Assembly (NCBI GenBank): GCA_038154685.1
Contig: JAYPYW010000057.1
Coordinates: 1 to 20,186 of the forward strand
Direction: 5' to 3'
From: GCA-002722245 sp038154685
Lineage (GTDB): Bacteria; Bacteroidota; Bacteroidia; Flavobacteriales_C; GCA-002722245
Length of the DNA: 20,186 nucleotides
The notes beneath the pieces were generated by a model. It was not told the origin of the DNA. It saw only the letters and a list, made by a program, of their open reading frames with translations, and did no database searches. Positions within the stretch are counted from its first letter, which is position 1. The number at the start of each line of letters is the position of its first letter. Positions 13,581 through 20,186 of this stretch are shown one piece after another. The position numbers and the translations under genes were made by a program.

Positions 13581-13612
13581 CTGTTTTAAAAGGTCTTTAT
13601 TTCGTATTTTTG
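13581..13612 (+). promoter_or_regulatory. Promoter of the FAD-oxidase/cinA operon
   Basis: TATTTTTG (13605-13612), followed by CA, matches the Bacteroidota -7 box TAnnTTTG, 19 nt upstream of the chosen ATG at 13632. A CTGTTTT stretch starting at 13581 lies about 21 nt upstream of the -7 box, where a -33 element is expected, although it is not an exact TTG. Transcription would begin near 13618, giving a leader of about 13 nt. Confidence 0.65.
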
Positions 13613-13631
13613 CACTTCAATTCTATTGAAA

Positions 13632-16574
13632 ATGGACGTTCAGAAATTAAAAGAATTACAAGGGAAGTTGGAAGGTGAGTTACATTACGACGAAGTAATG
13701 AGAACTCTTTATGCTACAGATGCCTCAGCGTATCGTGAAATGCCATTGGCTGTAGCTATACCAAAAACAGAAAATGATTTATTTGAGCTAGTAAATTTTG
13801 CCCGCGAAAACGGATCGTCCATTATCCCAAGAACAGCAGGTACGTCTTTAGCTGGTCAGGTAGTAGGAAATGGAATTGTAGTTGATGTTTCGGTGAATTT
13901 TAGAGAAATTCTTGAAATTAATAAAGAAGAGCATTGGGTTAGAGTTCAACCTGGTGTTATTCGTGATGATTTAAATAAGTTCTTAGCTGATTACGATTTA
14001 TTCTTCGGACCAGAGACTTCTACATCAAGTAGATGTATGATTGGAGGAATGGTTGGAAATAACTCTTGTGGTGCACGTTCTGTAATTTATGGTTCTACTA
14101 GAGATCACTTGTTAGAAGTTACTGCAATTCTTGCAGATGGAACTAAGGTTGTATTTAAAGATTTAACTCCTGAGGAGTTTTTAAATAAAGCCAATGGAAG
14201 AGGTGTTGCTGGAGAAGTTGAGAATCAAATTTACTTTGACATCCGTGAGATGTTGAAGAACGAGGAGAACAGAGAAGAGATAGCTAGAGAATTTCCAAAG
14301 AAATCAATTCCAAGAAGGAACACAGGTTATGCAATCGATTTATTATCGGATTCACAACCATTCGATATGGAAGGAGAGCCGTTTAACTTTTGTAAGTTAA
14401 TTGCCGGTTCGGAAGGGACCCTGTGCTTGATTACTGAAATCAAAATTAACTGTGTGCCAGTTCTTCCTAAAAATGTGGCCATGATGTGTCCGCATTTTGA
14501 AACCATTGATGAATCATTAAAAGGAACATTAGTCGCACTGAAGCACAATCCATCTCAGGTTGAGTTAATGGATGATATTGTACTGGAGTGTACTAAATCG
14601 AATATTGAACAAAGAGCTAATAGGGTTTTCGTTAATGGAGATCCTAAGGCACTTTTAATGGTTGAGCTACATAGAGATTCAAAAGAAGAACTGGATCAAG
14701 CATTAAAAGATTTAGAAGCTAGTTACAAGGAAGTTGGTTTGGGTTATGATTTTCCAGTACTATATGGATCAGATATTAGTAAGGCTTTAACATTAAGAAA
14801 AGCTGGTTTAGGTTTGTTAGCAAACATCCCAGGTGATGATAATGCTGCGCCAGTAATTGAGGATACTGCAGTTGATGTTCAGGATTTACCAGAGTTTATT
14901 GCTGAGTTCAATGTAATCATGGAAGGATACGGACAAAAATGTGTGCACTATGCTCACGCAGGAAGTGGAGAGATTCACTTACGTCCGGTATTAAACATGA
15001 AAACTCAAGAAGGTCACGACTTATTTAGAAAGTCGGCCGAAGATATTGCTGCTCTTGTAAAGAAATATAGAGGTTCATTAAGTGGTGAGCATGGTGATGG
15101 TAGATTAAGAGCTGAGTTTATAGAGCAAATGGTTGGAAGTAAAAACTACCAATTATTAAAAGATGTGAAGAAGAGTTGGGATAAGGATAACATTTTCAAT
15201 CCAAACAAGATTGTTGATGCTCCACCAATGGATACTAGCTTAAGATATAAGCCTGGACAAGATACTCCTGACTTTAAAACTGAGTTCTCTTTTGAAAAGA
15301 ATGAAGGGATCTTAAGAGCTGCAGAATTGTGTAATGGTTCAGGAGATTGTAGAAAGAGTGAATTGAGTGGGGGGACAATGTGTCCATCGTTTATGGCTAC
15401 TAAAAACGAAAAGCATACAACAAGAGCGCGTGCAAACATCATGCGTGAGGTGTTGACTAACTCTACAAAAATCAATAAGTTCGATAGTAAGGAAATCAAA
15501 GAAGTGATGGACTTATGTTTGAGCTGTAAAGGTTGTAAGAAAGAATGTCCGTCGAATGTAGACGTAGCAAAGTTGAAGGCTGAGTTCTATGAGCAATACT
15601 TCAAGGATAATCCAGTTCCATTAAGAACAAAGATTATTGCTAATGTTAACAAGACAAATAAATTAGGTGCTATCGTTCCTGGTATTTATAATTTTGTGAA
15701 CGGAGAGAACTTATTAGGAAATATGATTAAAGGATTTACTGGTTTCGCTAAACAAAGACCAATTCCTAAAATCGCATCAGAAACGGTTCAGAAGTTTTAC
15801 AATAAGCACAAAGCAAATAACTTCGGATTCCCAGCTCCAACTAAAGGAAAGGTAATCTTTTTTACAGATGAGTTCACCAACTACAACGATGAGCATGAAG
15901 GGAAAATTGCGATTAAGACATTAGCTAAGTTAGGCTATGAGGTAATTGCTCCAAAAGTTCAGGAAAGTGGGAGGACTTGGTTGAGTAAAGGTTTGGTGTC
16001 CAAAGCCAAGAAACCAATTATTGAGAACATCAATATCCTAAAAGGTTTGGTTTCTGAAAATGCTCCTTTAATAGGTATAGAACCAAGCTCGATTTTAATA
16101 TTTAGAGATGAGTATTTAGATCTTACAACTGGTGAAGATCATGAAGCTGCTAAAAAGATTGCTGATAATACATTACTATTAGATGAGTTCTTAGGGAACT
16201 TAGTAGAAAAAGGAGAGTTGACTGAGGATATGTTTACTGAGGAGGAGCAATTGATTAAATTACATGGTCATTGCCACCAAAAGGCGCTTTCAAGCGTTGT
16301 ACATACAAAGAGAATGCTATCGATTCCAAAAAACTATAAGGTGCATAATATTCCAAGTGGATGTTGTGGAATGGCTGGAAGTTTTGGGTATGAAAAAGAA
16401 CATTACGATGTAAGTATGGCCGTTGGTGAGTTAGTATTATTTCCAACGGTTAGAAAGCAGCCTAAGGATGTGGTAATCGCAGCTCCTGGAACTTCTTGTA
16501 GACATCAAATTAAGGATGGTACTGGTAGGAAAGCACTGCATACAATCGAAGTATTCTACAACGCTTTAAAATAA
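13632..16574 (+). CDS. FAD-linked oxidase / Fe-S fusion (D-lactate or D-2-hydroxyacid dehydrogenase type)
   Basis: This 980-residue GlcD-GlpC-like fusion is likely to oxidise a D-2-hydroxyacid and pass electrons through FAD and Fe-S centres to the respiratory chain. The FAD-binding (PCMH) domain near 40-280 contains PRTAGTSLAGQVVGNGIVVD, GGMVGNNSCGARSVIYG and IAGSEGTLCLITE. The FAD-oxidase C-terminal domain shows HYAHAGSGEIHLRP and SGEHGDGRLR. The Fe-S part has C567/C573/C584 in CNGSGDC...TMCPSF and the classical C629xxC632xxC635xxxC639P, then a CCG domain with HGHCHQKAL and SGCCGMAGSFG (C911, C912). I chose ATG 13632 over the in-frame TTG 6 nt upstream because of promoter spacing. It is coupled to cinA by a 1-nt overlap. 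The exact substrate is not decided by the sequence. Confidence 0.93.
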   Translation: MDVQKLKELQGKLEGELHYDEVMRTLYATDASAYREMPLAVAIPKTENDLFELVNFARENGSSIIPRTAGTSLAGQVVGNGIVVDVSVNFREILEINKEEHWVRVQPGVIRDDLNKFLADYDLFFGPETSTSSRCMIGGMVGNNSCGARSVIYGSTRDHLLEVTAILADGTKVVFKDLTPEEFLNKANGRGVAGEVENQIYFDIREMLKNEENREEIAREFPKKSIPRRNTGYAIDLLSDSQPFDMEGEPFNFCKLIAGSEGTLCLITEIKINCVPVLPKNVAMMCPHFETIDESLKGTLVALKHNPSQVELMDDIVLECTKSNIEQRANRVFVNGDPKALLMVELHRDSKEELDQALKDLEASYKEVGLGYDFPVLYGSDISKALTLRKAGLGLLANIPGDDNAAPVIEDTAVDVQDLPEFIAEFNVIMEGYGQKCVHYAHAGSGEIHLRPVLNMKTQEGHDLFRKSAEDIAALVKKYRGSLSGEHGDGRLRAEFIEQMVGSKNYQLLKDVKKSWDKDNIFNPNKIVDAPPMDTSLRYKPGQDTPDFKTEFSFEKNEGILRAAELCNGSGDCRKSELSGGTMCPSFMATKNEKHTTRARANIMREVLTNSTKINKFDSKEIKEVMDLCLSCKGCKKECPSNVDVAKLKAEFYEQYFKDNPVPLRTKIIANVNKTNKLGAIVPGIYNFVNGENLLGNMIKGFTGFAKQRPIPKIASETVQKFYNKHKANNFGFPAPTKGKVIFFTDEFTNYNDEHEGKIAIKTLAKLGYEVIAPKVQESGRTWLSKGLVSKAKKPIIENINILKGLVSENAPLIGIEPSSILIFRDEYLDLTTGEDHEAAKKIADNTLLLDEFLGNLVEKGELTEDMFTEEEQLIKLHGHCHQKALSSVVHTKRMLSIPKNYKVHNIPSGCCGMAGSFGYEKEHYDVSMAVGELVLFPTVRKQPKDVVIAAPGTSCRHQIKDGTGRKALHTIEVFYNALK

Positions 16575-17809
16575 TGAATGCAATTGTAGTAAGTATTGGT
16601 GATGAGTTATTGATTGGTCAAACAATTAACACCAATGCTGGATGGATGGGAGCCGAGCTTAACAAGATTGGTGTTGAGGTTACAGAGGTGCTGACTATCT
16701 CCGATAAAAGAGAAGCTATTGAACAAGCCATGGAGTATGGAGAGTCCAAAGCTAATATTGTTCTTATCACTGGAGGTTTAGGACCGACTAAAGATGATAT
16801 TACCAAAAAGGTTTTTGCTGAATATTTTAACGCTCCTCTAATTGAGAATAAAAGAGCTTTAGAGAATGTAGAGGGATTCTTCAAGCGTTATAACCGACCA
16901 ATGCTTCCAGTAAATAAATTACAGGCTTTGGTTCCAGCAGGTTCTCAAATGCTTTTAAATAAAGCAGGGACGGCACCAGGAATGTGGATGGAAAACGAAA
17001 ATGCTGTTTTTGTGAGTATGCCTGGCGTTCCTAGCGAGATGCGATACCTGATGGAGAATGAAGTTCTACCTAGATTAAAGAAGGAATTCAAACTGCCGGT
17101 TATAGTTCATAAAACCATTATGACTCAGGGCGTTGGAGAATCCTACATTGCCGATGAAATTGAGGATATAGAAGATGGTTTGCCAAACTATATAAAGCTG
17201 GCTTATTTACCTTCTCCTGGATTAGTGAAATTGAGATTAAGCGGTAAGGGGGAAGATGCGGAAAAACTAGAAGAAGAAATCGAATCAATTTTTGATAAAA
17301 TCGAATCTAGAATTAAGGAGGCTATTTTTTCTAGAAAAGAAAGTTCTTTGCAGGAGGTTATTGGAGAAAAGTTAAAGGAAAAAGGTTTAACTATTTCAAC
17401 TGCCGAATCTTGCACAAGCGGGGCTTTGGCTGCAAGGATAACATCTGTGCCAGGTTCTTCTGCTTATTTTATAGGAAGCGTAGTAGCGTATTCCAATGAA
17501 GTGAAAAATAAACAACTTGGAGTTCCTCAGGAAACTTTAAATGAATTTGGTGCAGTAAGTGAAGCTACTGTTAGAAAAATGGCTATTGGAGCCAAAAAGT
17601 TGTTTGGGACAGATTATGCTATTTCAACCTCAGGGATTGCAGGTCCAGATGGAGGGACAGAGGAAAAACCAGTTGGGACGGTTTGGATTGCAGTCGCTGG
17701 ACCAGAAGGAGTTTTAGCAGAGAAATTTCAAATGGGAAGAGGAAGAGAAAGAGTAGTTGCTAAAACAATTTTAACCAGTTTAGGTTTGCTTTTGAAATTA
17801 TTACGTTAA
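16574..17809 (+). CDS. cinA: CinA-family protein, possible NMN deamidase
   Basis: This 411-residue two-domain protein has the standard length. The N-terminal molybdopterin-binding-like (COG1058) domain has SIGDELLIGQTINTN (7-21) and ITGGLGPTKDD (65-75). The C-terminal CinA/PncC domain starts near residue 255 and shows TAESCTSG (276-283) and TSGIAGPDGGT (about 352-362), the signatures of nicotinamide mononucleotide deamidases that recycle NMN to NaMN for NAD synthesis. Some family members are induced with competence, but no competence gene is nearby. Its ATG overlaps the stop of the upstream oxidase (TAATG), so the two are translated together. A weak hairpin follows at 17829-17848. Confidence 0.95.
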   Translation: MNAIVVSIGDELLIGQTINTNAGWMGAELNKIGVEVTEVLTISDKREAIEQAMEYGESKANIVLITGGLGPTKDDITKKVFAEYFNAPLIENKRALENVEGFFKRYNRPMLPVNKLQALVPAGSQMLLNKAGTAPGMWMENENAVFVSMPGVPSEMRYLMENEVLPRLKKEFKLPVIVHKTIMTQGVGESYIADEIEDIEDGLPNYIKLAYLPSPGLVKLRLSGKGEDAEKLEEEIESIFDKIESRIKEAIFSRKESSLQEVIGEKLKEKGLTISTAESCTSGALAARITSVPGSSAYFIGSVVAYSNEVKNKQLGVPQETLNEFGAVSEATVRKMAIGAKKLFGTDYAISTSGIAGPDGGTEEKPVGTVWIAVAGPEGVLAEKFQMGRGRERVVAKTILTSLGLLLKLLR

Positions 17810-17828
17810 AATTTTACAATCTTTCAAG

Positions 17829-17848
17829 CAACTAAAACAGTTTTGTTG
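17829..17848 (+). terminator. Weak hairpin after cinA
   Basis: CAAC pairs with GTTG, and AAA with TTT inside, with one mismatch, around a 4-nt loop; TGTCTTTT follows. The stem is short and AT-rich and the T-run is broken, so it may be only a partial terminator. Confidence 0.3.
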
Positions 17849-17858
17849 TGTCTTTTCG

Positions 17859-17866
17859 TAAATTCA
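17859..17866 (+). promoter_or_regulatory. Possible promoter of the surface-protein gene
   Basis: TAAATTCA is a partial match to TAnnTTTG, with a TTGTTG stretch around 17844-17849 upstream. It is close to the ATG at 17871, so the leader would be very short. Support is weak. Confidence 0.25.
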
Positions 17867-17870
17867 CATT

Positions 17871-20186
17871 ATGATTAGACTGCCACTAATATTAATGCTA
17901 ATTTCTAGCATTTCATTCGCTCAAGTTGAGTTTAAAACCCCTAAGCCTGTTGCTCCTAAGAAATCAATTAAAACACCAACAGATTTTGGTGTTGTTGAAT
18001 CATTAGGAAGTATAAAAGAAAAAGCTAAGCCTTTTTACAGAAAGCACAAGGTTGTTCCAAACAAAAAAAGACGTTTTGAATATACGAATGCAGAAGCATT
18101 ACCGAAAAAAGAAGATCCGGTAAGGCAGATAGGGCGAATGAGAACGCCAAGTATAACTCCACTTAAATCATGGGAAGGAATGGATGAGGCATCTCAAGGT
18201 GTATCTCCTCCAGATCCAAGTGGAGCTGCAGGAAAGAATCATTATATCCAAATGGTTAATGTTGCGATGGAGATTTTTGACAAAGATGGAAATAACCTTT
18301 GGGGACCTTCTTCTTTATCGTCAGTTTTTCCAGGAAGTGGAGATGACGGTGATCCAATTGTTATGTACGATCAATTTGCTGATAGATGGTTTATTAGTCA
18401 GTTTCAAACTTCTGGAAATAAAATATTAATTGCTATTTCACAAACTGCTGATCCCCTTGGGAGTTGGTATTATTATGAATATTCATTTGATGAATTCCCT
18501 GATTATCCAAAGTTTTCTATTTGGGGAGATGGTTATTACATGACAGCGAATATGGGGGTTCAAAACGCAGTTTGTTTTGAGAGAGATAAGATGATTGCCG
18601 GAGATCCTTCAGCAAGGATGGTAGCCTTAACATTCCCTGATATGGTAACAAATGGATTCTTCAGTGCTTTACCAGCACATGCAAGTGGAGAGACATTGCC
18701 AACTGATCATATTAACTTCTTTTATTTTGAAGATGACGGATGGGCAGGTGGAATTGATAAGATTAAAGTTTGGGAAATGAGAGTTGACTGGACGGATCCA
18801 GATGCTTCAACTATTTCAGTAAAACAAGAAATTCCAGTATCTCCTTTTAATACTGAATTTGATGTTGTTAACTGGGAGGATTTAAGTCAGCCTGGAACAT
18901 CTCAAAAGATCGATGCGGTTCCAAATGCTTTCATGTACATGGGGCACTACCGATCATTTAGTGGTTATGGTGCAATTACACTTTGTAAAACAGTAGATGT
19001 TGACTTATCCTCTAATATTCAATCAGGAATTAGATGGTATGAGTTAAGAAAAACTACCGACACTTGGACGCTGCATCAAGAAGGGACTTTTTCTCCAGAT
19101 AGTGATAGTAGATTTTTGGGGAGTATAGCTTTGGACCGACAAGGGAATATTGGTTTAGCCTATTCAATTACAAGTACAAGTACTTTTCCAAGTTTAAAAT
19201 TCACAGGAAGAAGAAAAGAAGATGCAACAGGAATAATGACTGTTTCTGAATCTGATGCTTTCAATGGAACGGGTTCACAAACAGGTAATGTGCGTTTTGG
19301 TGATTACGCTCAAATGACTGTTGATCCTGTTGATGGATTAACATTTTGGTATACTGGAGAATATATTGGAAACTCTGGATGGGAAACTGGAATATTTAGT
19401 TTTAAAATGGGAACTGAGGAAGATTTTGATATTGGTTTGGTTGAGCTGATTAATCCAGTTAGTGGGATTTTAACTTCGTCGGAGCCCATTACTGTTTTGG
19501 TGAAAAATTACGGCGCTAACATGCTTTCTAATATTCCAATTAGTTACAATTTAGATGGGGTCGTTATGAATGAAATTATTACAGGTCCCTTAAATTCTGG
19601 CGATACACTTTATTATACATTTGATGGTAAAGGAGATTTTAGTGTAGCTGGTGACAAGGATTTAACTGTTTATAGCTCCTTAGGTACTGATGAGTTTATT
19701 GGGAATGACACATTGAAAAGTGTTATTTCCACAGCTTTTGCATTAGATGCTGGTGTTACACAAATAGTTTCCCCAGTTTCTGGAATTGGATTAGGAGAGG
19801 AGGACTTAACTGTTACAGTTAAAAATTATGGATCAACTACTTTGAGTGAAATTCCATTGGTTTTTGAAATTGATGGAGTGATTTTAAGGGATACGCTGAG
19901 AGAAACACTTTCTTTTGGAGAAACTACAAATTTCACATTTGAAGCTAAAGGAGATTTTTCTGAAGTGAAAACATTTCAATTAACTGCATATTCTAATCTC
20001 GTAGGGGATATGAAAAATTTGAATGATACATCAAAGGCAAGTATTAGTAACTCTAATTGTAATCCTACTTCAGACTGTACCTTTGGTGACAATATTGTTG
20101 AAGTGTCGTTAAACGACTTATACAATACATCCGAATGTTCTTTTACTGGTTATGAGGATTTTACTAATTTTAAAGCGACTCTTAAG
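17871..20186 (+). CDS. Large secreted surface protein, 5' part (CARDB and GEVED domains)
   Basis: An open frame of 772 codons runs off the right edge. It starts with a signal peptide (MIRLPLILMLISSISFA, cut before Q18), then a Lys/Pro-rich linker (20-100). Next is a large domain from about 100 to 510, opening with SPPDPSGAAGKNHYIQMVN and containing GDPIVMYDQFADRWFISQF, a type I recall from bacterial secreted proteins, possibly a beta-propeller. Two CARDB-like immunoglobulin-fold repeats follow at about 520-620 and 626-728, each beginning D.G....I..PVSGI and containing V.VKNYG. At residue 730 a GEVED-type domain begins (CNPTSDCTFGDNI...GYEDFTN). Such proteins in Bacteroidota usually end in a type IX secretion sorting domain; that end lies outside the window. 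It is probably an adhesin or another exported surface protein. Confidence 0.88.
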   Translation, partial: MIRLPLILMLISSISFAQVEFKTPKPVAPKKSIKTPTDFGVVESLGSIKEKAKPFYRKHKVVPNKKRRFEYTNAEALPKKEDPVRQIGRMRTPSITPLKSWEGMDEASQGVSPPDPSGAAGKNHYIQMVNVAMEIFDKDGNNLWGPSSLSSVFPGSGDDGDPIVMYDQFADRWFISQFQTSGNKILIAISQTADPLGSWYYYEYSFDEFPDYPKFSIWGDGYYMTANMGVQNAVCFERDKMIAGDPSARMVALTFPDMVTNGFFSALPAHASGETLPTDHINFFYFEDDGWAGGIDKIKVWEMRVDWTDPDASTISVKQEIPVSPFNTEFDVVNWEDLSQPGTSQKIDAVPNAFMYMGHYRSFSGYGAITLCKTVDVDLSSNIQSGIRWYELRKTTDTWTLHQEGTFSPDSDSRFLGSIALDRQGNIGLAYSITSTSTFPSLKFTGRRKEDATGIMTVSESDAFNGTGSQTGNVRFGDYAQMTVDPVDGLTFWYTGEYIGNSGWETGIFSFKMGTEEDFDIGLVELINPVSGILTSSEPITVLVKNYGANMLSNIPISYNLDGVVMNEIITGPLNSGDTLYYTFDGKGDFSVAGDKDLTVYSSLGTDEFIGNDTLKSVISTAFALDAGVTQIVSPVSGIGLGEEDLTVTVKNYGSTTLSEIPLVFEIDGVILRDTLRETLSFGETTNFTFEAKGDFSEVKTFQLTAYSNLVGDMKNLNDTSKASISNSNCNPTSDCTFGDNIVEVSLNDLYNTSECSFTGYEDFTNFKATLK

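Noticed and set aside
18184..18429. Plus-strand 81-residue frame inside the surface-protein gene
   Set aside because: The long frame from 17871 with signal peptide and recognisable domains explains this region; the short one is a frame shadow.

Overview
The window comes from an AT-rich member of the Bacteroidota, most likely a marine or aquatic Flavobacteriales-type organism. Three things point there: promoters of the TAnnTTTG (-7) type with no clear Shine-Dalgarno sites, several small 'MKK...C' lipoproteins, and a large secreted protein at the right edge with CARDB-like repeats followed by a GEVED-type domain, as in proteins exported by the type IX secretion system. I cannot assign a genus from the sequence.

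Layout from left to right. (1) 1-224 (+): the last 73 codons of valS, closed by a strong two-way terminator. (2) 309-5246 (-): a short orphan reading frame, a lipoprotein with its own terminator and promoter, an unrecognised secreted protein, a voltage-gated K+-channel-like protein with a C-terminal zinc ribbon, and DNA topoisomerase III (topB). (3) 5251-5451: a stack of short repeats between topB and the next operon: a perfect hairpin, a 7-bp tandem array, an 8-bp tandem array and two dispersed repeat words. (4) 5428-9988 (-): a complete, tightly packed manganese-type operon read mntR, mntA, mntB, mntC, mntD. Its genes overlap by 1-4 nt or are 1 nt apart. A likely MntR operator covers its promoter at 10000-10036. 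The MntC permease carries a second DtxR/MntR-like module fused to its C-terminus. (5) 10166-11757 (-): further inverted repeats around a MmcQ/YjbR-family gene and an EamA-family transporter. (6) 11770-13467 (-): an unrecognised lipoprotein. (7) 13632-17809 (+): a fused FAD-linked oxidase/Fe-S protein (D-lactate or D-2-hydroxyacid dehydrogenase type), translationally coupled to a CinA-family protein. (8) 17871 to the end (+): the open N-terminal 772 codons of the secreted surface protein.

How the parts fit. The metal operon is the only obvious multi-gene system. A lipoprotein binds the metal, two permeases and one ATPase import it, and MntR with Mn2+ is expected to shut the operon off. The second metal-sensing module on MntC could add control at the transporter itself. 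The other genes are housekeeping or unrelated.

The most unusual layer is non-coding. At least six short repeat or inverted-repeat elements sit at gene ends. Two of them supply the stop codon of the upstream gene (valS and mntD) and one overlaps the 3' end of the EamA gene. No rRNA, tRNA, CRISPR array, transposase or phage gene was seen, and no gene-free stretch exceeds 300 bp. I found no clearly new defence or biosynthetic system. The repeat layer and the permease-regulator fusion are the best leads.
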